Assembly: GCF_040183065.1 (NCBI RefSeq)
Contig: NC_091120.1
Location: forward strand, 20,913,208-20,977,207
DNA length: 64,000 nt
Source of the DNA: Periplaneta americana
Lineage: Eukaryota > Arthropoda > Insecta > Blattodea > Blattidae
Direction: 5' to 3'
In this document: positions 24,369 through 35,829 of the stretch, in pieces
Layout: each line of letters opens with the position of its first letter
How positions within the stretch are numbered: the stretch's first letter is position 1
Notes under the pieces: generated by a model
What the model saw: only the letters and a program-made list of their open reading frames with translations
The model's database searches: none
Told to the model about the DNA's origin: nothing
Translations under genes and position numbers: made by a program

Positions 24369-24960
24369 ATTATTTAGTGCTCTTGGGATGCATGATAACA
24401 TATCGCATAATATTTGAGATAGGGTTGCCAACTTTTTTTTGGAGAAAATACGGGAGAAGGAATCTACAGAATGTAATTTATCATTTCACTGAAGTTCTAT
24501 AACAAACACCTGTTTGTTTCTTAGAAACAAGGTAAAGGGAATAGGGTTGTTTTGGGTAAACAATTGTTTTTACGAAATAAAATATTTTCTCTATAACTGA
24601 TGACATGACTTCAGTTTCTTAGGAGTGTTTGTTTTAAATTCCTCCCTATTTAAGGAATTAGTATTTAATGTGTTAGAACCATTGCCAGTTTTATGACTTC
24701 AACTATACCAATAATATACCATAAGGTGAATAAGACACCCCATTTCATCGCTACTTTTTATTTTTCTTACGTTCTAGAATTTACGTATATGCATATTGCT
24801 GTTAGTCCTAATAAGTCTGTAAATGATAATTTAAATGTTAGTTTATGTGGCGGATTTAAAAAGGGAGCCACGTTCACCACTTTAGATTAAGAGGAGGCAA
24901 TTTACATACTTTTTGACCTGGGGAGGCAATTTACCGTTTCTGCCCAAATACGACCTTGCC
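24369..24960. other. No gene seen
   Basis: AT-rich. A GGGTTGCCAAC phrase near 24424 is a motif I associate with insect repeats, but no boundaries are visible. Confidence 0.35.
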
Positions 24961-25004
24961 AACACCTAGATTCAAACCAATACTCCGCCAACTGAGTTAT
25001 CAAG
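24961..25004 (-). mobile_element. tRNA-SINE head, interrupted by the 8.8-kb nest
   Basis: Read on the minus strand it gives TGATAACTCAGTTGGCGGAG, a tRNA A-box, then GGTTTGAATCTAGG as a poor B-box. The last bases of the head (rc of GGTGGC) resume at 33799-33803 after the nested insertions. The body toward 24880 is too decayed to delimit. Confidence 0.5.
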
Positions 25005-25110
25005 TAGTGATGGGTAGTTCGGGAACGATTATAGTTCGAACTGAACTAATCGTTCAAGTGAACTAGATGAAATAGTTCGAAATTTTTGTGGAATTCGTTC
25101 GCGAACTAGA

Positions 25111-26325
25111 TAGAGAAGAATCAATGCACTGTGGGAAGTGTTCCCATAACGAGGGGAGTGTTGGGTCGTGTTTCACAACACGCTAATAATGTTACTTCTT
25201 TAGACCCAGAAAGATACTAAATTCGGTGTTTCAAAAACATTCTGCACAACTTATAAAATGCGGACACTAATACTGTATTATAGTTCATTACCCAGCCGAT
25301 TCTATTTGAGGTTAAGAGCACATGAACATGTGCGGTTCAGTCCGGTTACGTTGTATTTGTATCCTTCGTAGCCAATATTAAGAAATGGTTTGAGGTTAAG
25401 TCTGACAAGCATTAAGCGATACTGGTCCTTTATAAAATTTCATTACAATATCGAATCCATTATCGTTTCTTGGAAATGCATTACAAAATCACAATTTCAC
25501 GTTGACCATAATGCTCTCCATATTACATCTGCAAATACATTATTTACTTGTCTTTAATTTATTGAAGTAAGTAGTAGGATTCAGGATCTAAACATGCCAA
25601 CACACATTCTTAATTTCTAGACTCAGAATCGCTACCAGTTACGTACATTTTCCTTTAAATATTACTTGAAATTCTCTTTAAAAGTAAAGTAACTGTAGTA
25701 GTTTCCGGATTTTTTAGATCGATACTGTGTACGAATAATTAGCATGTTTGAACTCTACCACTGCACTGGGGTCCCGAATTCGCAACTCGAAACTTCATGT
25801 TGAACACAACAGTCAATGAATGGATTTTCATGTCCTAAATTTCATTCGTTCTATTTTTCGAACGTAATATCTGTCATATAGAGTATTCTCGCTTCATCGA
25901 CACTGTTAGCTATATTATTTGGAAGGGGGGTGGGGGTATTAGAAACTAAAGAAAATTGAAATCTTTAAGACTACATAAAGTTTAAGGGCGCTATTTATTT
26001 AAATCTGTACTTCTGATTGCATAATACAACGTATGTTATTAAACACAACAGATTAATAATAAAAATTAATAGGTATTAATAATTATTATTATAATAATAA
26101 ACAATTAGACCAAATATTGGGGGACACGCTCTCTTTGTGCCCCTACTGATAACGGCGCCCCTGCTCCCTCCGCATGATGTGATGAAGGAGCATATTTTTA
26201 AGATGCTTTTAATGAGAGACTCCATCTGTTCCTCTGCTGACAATACAATTTTGTTCAATTGTATGTTATTTTTTGTGCAGTCTTCCAAATGTATATGTCT
26301 GAAGAGAGATTATTAATTTATTTTC

Positions 26326-26368
<43 letters not shown>

Positions 26369-26659
26369 ATTACAGTTTAATAATATTTATTTTCTTTTAA
26401 GCTTTCATTTTACCGTAGTTTTAATCATACAATCAACGTTTGCAACGCTGAAATATTTTGATACTGTATTGCTGTTACTTTCAAAAAAGAAATGTTGTGA
26501 TAAATAAACACTGGCCTACAGTAAGTAATGTAACATCATATTTCCCTAAAATCAGTTATTCTTTAAGAGGAAATAATTACCGCATAAGTATATATTCCTC
26601 AAAGTTAAATAGTACTGATTTTCTGATTATATCTTTGCATCAGCTTTCCTCTCCATCTC
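25111..26659. other. Interior of hAT element 1, no gene seen
   Basis: AT-rich non-coding filler with a TTA microsatellite at 26327-26366. No hAT, BED or other domain was found in any frame. Confidence 0.5.
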
Positions 26660-29116
26660 AAATGAACTAATCGAACTAAATGATTAATTGCATAAGCTTT
26701 TCTCAAACGAACTAAGCGAACTAAATGATTAATTGCATAAGTTTTTCTCAAACGAACTAAGCGAACTAAATGATTAATTGCATAAGCTTTTCTCAAACGA
26801 ACTAAGCGAACTAAATGATTAATTGCATAAGTTTTTCTCAAACGAACTAAGCGAACTAAATGATTAATTGCATAAGCTTTTCTCAAACGAACTAAGCGAA
26901 CTAAATGATTAATTGCATAAGCTTTTCTCGAACTAAGCGAACTAAATGATTAATTGCATAAGCTTTTCTCAAACGAACTAAGCGAACTAAATGATTAATT
27001 GCATAAGTTTTTCTCAAACGAACTAATCGAACTAAATGATTAATTGCATAAGCTTTTCTCGAACTAAGCGAACTAAATGATTAATTGCATAAGCTTTTCT
27101 CGAACTAAGCGAACTAAATGATTAATTGCATAAGCTTTTCTCAAACGAACTAAGCGAACTAAATGATTAATTGCATAAGTTTTTCTCAAACGAACTAATC
27201 GAACTAAATGATTAATTGCATAAGCTTTTCTCGAACTAAGCGAACTAAATGATTAATTGCATAAGCTTTTCTCAAACGAACTAAGCGAACTAAATGATTA
27301 ATTGCATAAGTTTTTCTCAAACGAACTAATCGAACTAAATGATTAATTGCATAAGTTTTTCTCAAACGAACTAAGCGAACTAAATGATTAATTGCATAAG
27401 TTTTTCTCAAACGAACTAAGCGAACTAAATGATTAATTGCATAAGCTTTTCTCAAACGAACTAAGCGAACTAAATGATTAATTGCATAAGTTTTTCTCAA
27501 ACGAACTAATCGAACTAAATGATTAATTGCATAAGTTTTTCTCAAACGAACTAAGCGAACTAAATGATTAATTGCATAAGTTTTTCTCAAACGAACTAAG
27601 CGAACTAAATGATTAATTGCATAAGTTTTTCTCAAACGAACTAAGCGAACTAAATGATTAATTGCATAAGCTTTTCTCGAACTAAGCGAACTAAATGATT
27701 AATTGCATAAGCTTTTCTCAAACGAACTAAGCGAACTAAATGATTAATTGCATAAGTTTTTCTCAAACGAACTAAGCGAACTAAATGATTAATTGCATAA
27801 GCTTTTCTCAAACGAACTAAGCGAACTAAATGATTAATTGCATAAGTTTTTCTCAAACGAACTAAGCGAACTAAATGATTAATTGCATAAGCTTTTCTCG
27901 AACTAAGCGAACTAAATGATTAATTGCATAAGCTTTTCTCAAACGAACTAAGCGAACTAAATGATTAATTGCATAAGTTTTTCTCAAACGAACTAATCGA
28001 ACTAAATGATTAATTGCATAAGCTTTTCTCGAACTAAGCGAACTAAATGATTAATTGCATAAGCTTTTCTCAAACGAACTAAGCGAACTAAATGATTAAT
28101 TGCATAAGTTTTTCTCAAACGAACTAATCGAACTAAATGATTAATTGCATAAGTTTTTCTCAAACGAACTAAGCGAACTAAATGATTAATTGCATAAGTT
28201 TTTCTCAAACGAACTAAGCGAACTAAATGATTAATTGCATAAGCTTTTCTCGAACTAAGCGAACTAAATGATTAATTGCATAAGCTTTTCTCAAACGAAC
28301 TAAGCGAACTAAATGATTAATTGCATAAGTTTTTCTCAAACGAACTAAGCGAACTAAATGATTAATTGCATAAGTTTTTCTCAAACGAACTAAGCGAACT
28401 AAATGATTAATTGCATAAGCTTTTCTCGAACTAAGCGAACTAAATGATTAATTGCATAAGCTTTTCTCAAACGAACTAAGCGAACTAAATGATTAATTGC
28501 ATAAGTTTTTCTCAAACGAACTAAGCGAACTAAATGATTAATTGCATAAGTTTTTCTCAAACGAACTAAGCGAACTAAATGATTAATTGCATAAGCTTTT
28601 CTCAAACGAACTAAGCGAACTAAATGATTAATTGCATAAGTTTTTCTCAAACGAACTAATCGAACTAAATGATTAATTGCATAAGTTTTTCTCAAACGAA
28701 CTAAGCGAACTAAATGATTAATTGCATAAGTTTTTCTCAAACGAACTAAGCGAACTAAATGATTAATTGCATAAGCTTTTCTCGAACTAAGCGAACTAAA
28801 TGATTAATTGCATAAGCTTTTCTCAAACGAACTAAGCGAACTAAATGATTAATTGCATAAGTTTTTCTCAAACGAACTAAGCGAACTAAATGATTAATTG
28901 CATAAGTTTTTCTCAAACGAACTAAGCGAACTAAATGATTAATTGCATAAGCTTTTCTCGAACTAAGCGAACTAAATGATTAATTGCATAAGCTTTTCTC
29001 AAACGAACTAAGCGAACTAAATGATTAATTGCATAAGTTTTTCTCAAACGAACTAAGCGAACTAAATGATTAATTGCATAAGCTTTTCTCAAACGAACTA
29101 AGCGAACTAAATGATT
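26660..29116. repeat. 45-bp satellite array inside hAT element 1, about 55 copies
   Basis: Units read GCGAACTAAATGATTAATTG then CATAAGTTTTTCTCAAACGAACTAA. A 41-bp variant lacks AAAC, and the T/C at CATAAG(T/C)TTT and G/T at AA(G/T)CGAAC vary. Each unit has two GAACTAA motifs. The phrase AGTTTTTCTCAGATGAACTA at the 3' subterminal region (31490-31515) is nearly the same as the unit, so the array probably grew from there. On the minus strand a 45-bp period gives open frames repeating INHLVRLVRLRK, which are an artefact of the period. Confidence 0.95.
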
Positions 29117-29222
29117 GTATGTATGTATGTATGTATGTATGTATGTATGTATGTATGTATGTATGTATGTATGTATGTATGTATGTATGTATGTATGTAT
29201 GTATGTATGTATTTATTTATTT
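29117..29222. repeat. (GTAT)n then (TTTA)n microsatellite
   Basis: About 24 GTAT units, then TTTA units, directly abutting the last satellite unit. With the next 56 bases (GCAAGTGGGCAAGCACCCGG) it resembles the 3' end of a minus-strand LINE. Confidence 0.9.
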
Positions 29223-29278
29223 ATTTACACTGCAAGTGGGCAAGCACCCGGTGGCAGTGGTATATACAATATAAACAA

Positions 29279-31372
29279 TCTAATATATAAAAGTGAATGT
29301 GGGTATGTATGTATATATGTATGTATGTTCCCTATACAAATGTACACACTTTGACCAATATGTACCAAAGTTTTCACATTTAGTTTTCATAACCAGGAGA
29401 AGAACATAGGCTATATTAAAATTGTTAAAATGGACGTTAAATGGATTAAAAAAGTAAAAAATAAAAATAAATACCATCACACATTCATGTATAATACTAA
29501 AATGCAATCTTCTATAGTCAATTGTTCTTTATTATTGTCTGTTGTATTCAACATCGACTTTCATGAGGCCATGGAAAAAGCAAAACGATAGAAAATAGCA
29601 TTGTAGATACATCATGAAGGCCAAAATCTAGACAATTTATTCATGCAGTAAGTATCCTTATGCAGTCCAGAACCGTATTATATGTTTCTAGAGACAGTTG
29701 TAGATAGTGAGCAGACTGTGTTTTATCAAACTGAGTTCTTAAATTCTTTGAAATCACAAGAATCACCAACAGATAATTTAATACTTAATATTGAATCACC
29801 AATAGTACTTTTGCGAAATATTGATCCACAAGAATTATGCAATGGAATAGGAATTGGTGTGAAAAAACTCATGACAAACGTAATAGAAGTGACAGTATTA
29901 ACTGGCAAAACGAAAGGAAAAGATGTTTTTATCCCACATATTCTTATGATAGCCAGTAACATGCCATTCGATTTTAAGCAACTGCCATTTCAGTGCAACT
30001 AGCATTCGTAATGACCGTAGTAAAATAAAGCTCAAGGATAGTCGCTCAAAGTTGCAGACATTCACCTAAATCTCCATGTTTTTCATATTGTCAATAATTG
30101 CGTAACTTGCTTTCAAGTGAGCACACCTAAACATATATAAATATTTATACAAAAGACGGGAAAACGAATTGTATGCATATCAATGATACTTTTGTCATGT
30201 TCCTAATGTAGTATGTGAATATACGTAAGCCCACTAAAAATAAGACATTCATTTACATTTTCTTTATTTTTGTTCATTTGAATTGATTGGGATGCCGATA
30301 TTTTAAATCCAAGATTTGGACGGCTATCATTTCGATATACTACTTAATTCTAAAATATATATCTTTCAAAATATTATTGCCCATGTCCAATAATGTGTTA
30401 TTGCTAAATTTTATCTGTGTAATCAGGTTGCCAGTGTAGTATGTCAAGCGTTGTGGAAAGAAAGGTGACTTCATTTTCTATAACATAGGATGTCTTTCAG
30501 AATATTATTATTTATGCTGAACAATGACTTCTTGCAAAATTATACTCTATCTGCATTCTGTATATAAAATAAAAAGTAATATATTTAATATGTTCTAAAT
30601 TTGTTAGATATTATAACTTAAGTCATATTTTAAAAAGCCCTGGTATGATATAAGCGGGCGTACAGCTGTCAAGGGGTAAAAAATATTCCAATATAAATTT
30701 AATTACATACGTACAGTATATATTGATTCTTTGGTACGACCGATAGATAAATTTAGGCTCACGATGACACCCCAACGATTCAGACTGGGAACAAGGGAAT
30801 TCTCTAATTACCATCAGCTGTCTCTGAAGTTCAAGTGAAAGCACACATAGACATGAAATGACGTGAAATGTATGTCAGCACAGCTTCAGTTAAATGCACA
30901 GATCTTATAATTATTTTTTCTCTGCCTCTGTACAACGTCACATTTATGGCGGGGAGGAAAGGAGACAGCAGAAAAATTAATGGTGTTTAATATGCTGACA
31001 GCCACGACTAAGATAAAGCACTTGAAATTTAGCGGTAACTGACCGGTAGAGATAAATAAACAAAACAAATAAATATATAAATTTAAAACAAAGTTGAACG
31101 TCAGGCACATGATGAAATATTTTCTTTTCGGTGCCTGATCTACAATTGTTTTAAATTTAGTTAAACCTGGCAGGCATTTGGCTAAGGAGTATTAATTCAT
31201 TTAAGTGAAGTTAAGTAAAGATTCATCTTTATGTGCGAGGAAAGCTTAGTAAAACAATTCGTTTTGGTTGTCTATAGTTGGGTTTCCGAAATTTTCGAAA
31301 ATTTAACAAACAGTTCATTTGAAAACAGAAGCAGAAAGGAAAACCCGGGCAACGCCGGGTACTTTCAGCTAG
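29279..31372 (+). mobile_element. Helitron with helicase remnant, nested in hAT element 1
   Basis: It begins TCTAATATATAAAAGTGAAT after an A and ends TTTCAGCTAG before a T. Immediately inside the end is a GC hairpin, CCCGG-GCAAC-GCCGGG, the classic Helitron 3' structure. It was inserted in an AT-rich stretch with ACACAATA repeats on the far side. The interior carries a fragment of the Helitron helicase (29640-30130). 2094 bp is far too short for an autonomous Helitron, so it is an internally deleted copy. Confidence 0.85.
29640..30130 (+). pseudogene. Helitron PIF1-like helicase C-terminal fragment
   Basis: A 106-codon frame from 29682 reads VVDSEQTVFYQTEFLNSLKS, ESPIVLLRNIDPQELCNGIG, VKKLMTNVIEVTVLTGKTKG and MPFDFKQLPFQ. 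These match in order the conserved C-terminal part of Helitron/PIF1 helicases (SPI-LLRN, CNGTR, VTVLTG, MPF-FKR). After the stop at 30000 the next block (LAFVMTV, SPCFSYCQ) needs a frameshift. The Rep domain and Walker motifs are absent. A non-functional remnant. Confidence 0.8.
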
Positions 31373-31614
31373 TACACAATAAAATGATAAGCAATACACA
31401 ATAAAATTTACAATACACAATACAATTTTACAACACATATACAATTTTATACACAATATAATAAGAATACACAATAAAATTTAACAGTCAGTTTTTCTCA
31501 GATGAACTAAATGAACTAAACGAACTAGAGTACTGAACTAATCTCACTATCGAACTAGTTCGCCGCGAACGAATCTGTCAATTGAACTGAATTTCCCATC
31601 ACTATTATCAAGGT

Positions 31615-32383
31615 TGGTGCAGAACTACAATATGTATCTGAATACGTATACCTAGGACAGCTAGTCTCCTTTCATCAGAAGACAGAGAAGGAAATAAAAC
31701 GAAGGATTTCTCTCGCGTGGAAGGCATTCTGGAGTCTCAAGTTCATCGTACTGGAGGGAACACTCAGCAAGAAACTCAGAGTAGAAATATTGGAGACCTG
31801 CGTAACTCCTGTACTGCTATATGGGTGCCAGACGTGGTCTCTTACTGCCAAACTTCGTAACAGTCTCCAAATATGCCAAAGAAAGATACTGAGAAAAATA
31901 CTAGGCTTATCACTGAGGGACAGAGTTCCAAACGAAGTGCTACAAAAGATGGCAGCAATTAAAGATCCAGCACTGCAAGCCACCAACACCAAATGGAAGT
32001 GGGGAGGCCATGTTGCACGACTTAGAGACGGAAAATGGACGCAGAAAGTCACACTATGGATCCCCGCATTGGCAAGAGATCACCCGGAAGACCAAGAAGA
32101 AGATGGGCAGACCTCTTCAGTGAACAAGTAGGAAGCCATTGGTCAAGCAGAGCAAGACATAGGGAAGACTGGAAAAACCTAAGAAGACAAGTGAACAGCG
32201 ACTAAAACCAGCGCGACAGAAACAAGCGAACAATACCAAACTGTGCAGAATGTGAACCAAGTGAACAATTCCACTCTTACGCGGAGTAGCTCACCGCGTG
32301 AGACAAATAGAGCTCTCCCTCTATAGGAGGAGGCCTTTGCCCTTAACGGGACATTTTTAGGCTAATCATTTCATTTCATTTCA
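31615..32383 (+). mobile_element. LINE family D, 5'-truncated insertion
   Basis: The readable C-terminus of a non-LTR ORF2: YVSEYVYLGQLVSF, KEIKRRISLAWKAFWSLK, TPVLLYGCQTWSLTAK, RKILRKILGLSLRDRVPN and, after a frameshift near 32055, GKRSPGRPRRRWADLFSEQ. It ends in TTTCA repeats. TTATCAAGGT flanks it on both sides (31605-31614, 32384-32393), the target duplication expected from target-primed reverse transcription. The upstream copy overlaps the TSD of hAT element 1. Confidence 0.88.
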
Positions 32384-32604
32384 TTATCAAGGTGTAGTGC
32401 TGTTCATTGGAGTGACTACTACCGCGGAGGAATCGGAGATTACGAATAAAGCTCTCCGCCGGTGATCTCCGGTACTATCGTAGTTGGAACAGGGGACATA
32501 CGGAGGGATGCGGTGGTTCGGAGCGAAGCGACAGTTAGCTCAAGGACGACCGACGCGTACGGACTGACTGCAGTTGTGAGTGGAATAAAATCGCACCAAA
32601 TCGG

Positions 32605-32795
32605 ATATCCGTCGCATGGAAATTCTTTAATTTAGTTGAAGATAGTAATAAAGTCGCACACTGTAAACTTTGTGGGCGAATTTACTCTAAGGGTGGTGGA
32701 ACTTCGAATTTGTTAGACCATTTGAAGTGATCACACAGTCGCGAACTTGATGAAAACGCCGACAAAAACAATTACGCAAAGCATTTTATACGATT
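32605..32795 (+). pseudogene. BED zinc-finger exon of a hAT transposase
   Basis: Reading gives SVAWKFFNLVEDSNKVAHCK, then LCGRIYSKGGGTSNLLDHLK, a stop, and SHSRELDENADKN. The aromatic start, C-x2-C, GGGTSNL and H-x4-H are the BED-type zinc finger used for DNA binding by hAT transposases. An in-frame TGA sits between the two histidines, so the finger is broken. Zinc-binding Cys and His residues are otherwise all present. Confidence 0.75.
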
Positions 32796-32912
32796 TCTAT
32801 TTAATTTTTTTTAGTACTATTGTTCCCTAAGGCCCACAGTATAGGAAAAAGTCTTCAAATTTCTCTAAAACGTAACTTTCGAGGCAATACAAATATATAT
32901 GAAATATTTAAA

Positions 32913-33026
32913 AGACAACTTGAGTTATATTTTACTGTTTAGACAACTTGAGTTATATTTTACTGTTTAGACAACTTGAGTTATATTTTACTGTTTAGAC
33001 AACTTGAGTTATATTTTACTGTTTAG
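32913..33026. repeat. 28-bp tandem repeat, 4 copies
   Basis: Four near-perfect units of AGACAACTTGAGTTATATTT plus TACTGTTT lie in the putative intron between the two hAT-transposase pieces. Confidence 0.95.
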
Positions 33027-33122
33027 ATTAAAATATCGAGTTTCTGAATGAAACTAAAGAAACGTGTGATAATAATATAATTACAGTTATCCTTAAGTTG
33101 ATATCCGCTTATATTTTTATTA

Positions 33123-33217
33123 CAGGGAAAGAGTGGCGCGTTTTAGAAGAGGCAGTTCAAATACTGACACCCTTTAACACAGTGATCACAATCGTGTCCG
33201 GTGAAGAATATGAATAA
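33123..33217 (+). pseudogene. hAT transposase middle fragment
   Basis: After a TTTTTATTACAG acceptor-like sequence the frame reads GKEWRVLEEAVQILTPFNTV then ITIVSGEEYE and a stop. The W..L.E...L.PF...T..VSGE.Y pattern is typical of hAT transposases just upstream of the insertion domain. The rest of the catalytic domain is missing. Confidence 0.65.
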
Positions 33218-33851
33218 ATTATTTTGGACAGTAAACTTTAACCCACTGATAACACACGTTTCTTTTGTTCCATTCTTAAACTCCCTTAATATTTTTACGT
33301 CAAACTAAACCGATTAGAATAATAATTGACAGAAACTGTTTGCGAATAAACGAGTGTTTCCGGGAGAACTACAGAATAAATGTTTACATTACCTACTGAA
33401 AAGCTTTACTTCTGCGATAGTTTTGCAGTTAGATTGAATGTTATTAATTTGATCAATGACATAAAACTAATACGTCTTTCCACATATACTATGAATTTCA
33501 AAACTAGAAAAAAAATTGTCAGCTAACGTAGCACTTCAAGCAAAACAAGAAAAAAAAGAGCCGAAGAAATAGAGAGAGATAAACATAAAAGAGAGTATAA
33601 ACAACTTATTTTAAAAGATACGCGGGCGTCAACAGACTCGAATCACTACCTGATCCGATTAAAGGAATGCTCAGCGGAAAATGTATGTCTGCGCCACAGC
33701 ACATATACAACCTGCGCGGCATCAATCGGAGATAACCGAATGAAAGCGCGCAAAAAACCGCTCCGGAGAAAAACCTAATCATAAGCAGCACTATCAAGGT
33801 GGCTTATCCCTTACTATAGCTAAGTCCTGTGAAAGTGTCTTGTCCCTTACT

Positions 33852-33854
33852 ATA

Positions 33855-33918
<64 letters not shown>

Positions 33919-34719
33919 TCTCCGTTCCATTACTCTTTCATCGTATGATGACGCAGAATATCTGCATGGAAATGCCATATGTACTTCGGTACATTATAAT
34001 AATATATATATGATAAGCGTAAATCACTTCGTGATTTAAGACGGTGCTTATTCCGTCGGATCCCGGCCAACTAGCCACTCATTACGAGTGCACCTCAGCA
34101 CATGTGTGGACTTCGGTCTTAAGTTCATAGATATCTATGACGTAGTGCAGAGGGCGGCCACTAGAGGGAACCCAAGAGTTGGAACTTAAAACTGAGACGA
34201 TTCTTCCGACGCCGGGGTGGAATCCGGTGTGGCTTAGTGGATAAAGCGTCAGCACGTAGAGCTGAAAACCCGGGTTCAAATCCCGGCGCCGGAGAGAATT
34301 TTTCTACGTTCCATTACTCTTTCATCGTATGATGACGCAGAATATCTACATGGAAATATCATATGTACTTCGGTACATTAAAATAATATATATGATATGC
34401 GTAAAACACTTCGTGATTTAAGACGGCGCTTATTCCGTCGGATCCCGGCCAACTAGTCACTCATTACGAGTGCACCTCAGCACATGTGTGGACTTCGGTC
34501 TTAGGTTCATAGATATCTATGACGTAGTGCAGAGGGCGGCCACTAGAGGGAACCCAAGAGTTGGAACTTAAAACTGAGACGATTCTTCCGACGCCGGGAT
34601 GGAATCCGGTGTGGCTTAGTGGATAAAGCGTCAGCACGTAGAGCTGAAAACCCGGGTTCAAATCCCGGCGCCGGAGAGAATTTTTCTCCGTTCCATTACT
34701 TTTTCATCGTACTCTTTCA
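33852..34719 (+). mobile_element. Tandem tRNA-SINE with (ATT)n, flanked by 12-bp duplication
   Basis: TTGTCCCTTACT lies at 33840-33851 and 34720-34731. Between them are an ATT microsatellite and two nearly identical 382-bp units. Each has a body (ATGATGACGCAGAATATCT; TTAAGACGG-GCTTATTCCG) and a tRNA-like head at about 34228-34295 and 34610-34677 with A-box TGGCTTAGTGGATAAAGC and B-box GGTTCAAATCC. A truncated third body follows. The head is not a functional tRNA, since its acceptor arm does not pair. Confidence 0.8.
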
Positions 34720-34731
34720 TTGTCCCTTACT

Positions 34732-35134
34732 GTTTTCTTACTTAGGGCGACCACTGTCTTGAAAATTCATTATCAATATCATAACCATTTTCTCATCATT
34801 TGCAAATCTGCCTCCACTTCATTCTGTCTTCCCATGCCCTTTCACTCACACATGCATATCCTCTTCCTGCTAAGTCCTTCTTGATCTGATCTATCCTTTG
34901 CGTTTGTAGCATATTAGTGGATTTATTTCCTCTTAAATTTGTGGAATGGTAAACTTGATTAACATTATAATTGCAACTAATGCATTTTACGTTACAGTTA
35001 CTTGTTGTTTAACAATATCTCTGATATTTTCATTAACCAGCCATTGTACTCTGTATTGAGGAATATAAATCCAGTTCTGTCTACTCACATACCACAGCTT
35101 CCTTAAATATAACCTACTCTTTTATGATTTGTAC
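34732..35134. other. No gene seen
   Basis: Partly resembles antisense LINE C sequence around 34760-34920 (TTTTCTCATCATTTGCAAATC, TCCTTCTTGATCTGATC), too decayed to delimit. Confidence 0.35.
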
Positions 35135-35792
35135 CTTTAATTGCCATGATAAAAGGCTTTTGACAGAATAAAGAAAATGGGTGTGGATCGGAAGTAGAGG
35201 AAGTTATTCAGGAATCTTTATATGAAATGACTGAAAGTCAGGATGGTAGAGGAAATGTCAGATGGAAGTGGAATGGAGAGAGAAGTACGACAGGATGACC
35301 TCTATCAGCTACACTGTTCAACGTCTACTTGAAGGATTTAGTGAAGAACTGTTTTCAGAACATGGGAGGAGGGGTTATAGTAGGAGGAAGAAGAATAAAG
35401 TGCATAAGATTTCTGATAATAGGGCGTTGTTAGCATGAGAGGAGATGATATTAAGGAATATGCTACTTGAGCTAAATGACAGCTGTGAGCAGTGTGGGAT
35501 GAAGATAAAGCCAAACAAGGAAAAGACCATGTTTATAGGGAAAAACATGAACGTAAAGATACGTATTCAAATTGAGACAGTATAAAACGTAGACAGCTTC
35601 AAATACTTGGGGTGTACTATAAGTAGTAACATGAGCTGCTGTAAGGAAGTCAACAGGAGGACAGTAATGACAAAGGAAGTTTTTAATAAATAAAAAAAAC
35701 TATTTTCTGCGGATCTCTGGGAAAAGAACTAAGGAAGAGACTAGTGAAGTGCTTTGTGTGGAGTGGCGAAGAAACATGGGCATTACATTACG
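35135..35792 (+). mobile_element. LINE family C fragment, decayed
   Basis: DNA-level similarity to the C copy at 18550-19160: GATGGTAGAGGAAATGTCAG, GAAGATAAAGCCAAACAAGG, CTTGGGGTGTACTATAAGTA and GTGCTTTGTGTGGAGTGG are all recognisable. Frameshifts destroy the reading. It ends abruptly near 35792, where the H15-like segment begins. Confidence 0.75.
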
Positions 35793-35829
35793 ACAAAATT
35801 TTAGCAGCCATATTTGCATTATTGCACTG

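Larger units (their letters stand above)
25005..31604. mobile_element. hAT element 1, non-autonomous, 6600 bp
   Basis: It starts TAGTGATGGG and ends CCCATCACTA, exact 10-bp inverted repeats typical of hAT. An exact 8-bp duplication TTATCAAG sits on both sides (24997-25004, 31605-31612). Both ends carry clusters of GAACTA/TAGTTC motifs (25017-25110 and 31500-31590), as expected for hAT transposase-binding subterminal repeats. No transposase is visible. The interior holds an unrecognised 1.5-kb stretch, a 45-bp satellite array, a LINE-tail-like piece and a Helitron. Ends and TSD are read directly; the superfamily call is established knowledge. Confidence 0.9.
32395..33793 (+). mobile_element. 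hAT element 2, 1399 bp
   Basis: Ends TAGTGCTG and CAGCACTA are exact complements. TCAAGGTG (8 bp) flanks both sides (32387-32394, 33794-33801), a hAT-size duplication. Inside are two transposase remnants (32605-32795 and 33123-33217) and a 28-bp tandem repeat. It is an internally deleted, decayed copy. Confidence 0.85.

Noticed and set aside
26605..28740. Minus-strand frames of repeated INHLVRLVRLRK as a repeat protein
   Set aside because: They arise because 45 bp is a multiple of three in a satellite. They break wherever the 41-bp variant occurs and have no leader or domain.
29074..29354. Cys-Met-Tyr-Val repeat protein
   Set aside because: Translation of a GTAT microsatellite in overlapping frames.
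25005..31604. Whole 25-31.6 kb block as a host satellite locus
   Set aside because: Exact TAGTGATGGG inverted ends and a perfect 8-bp duplication fit a single transposon better.
34082..34661. Two 65-codon minus-strand ORFs as a duplicated gene
   Set aside because: They are the same frame in the two SINE units, across tRNA-like sequence.
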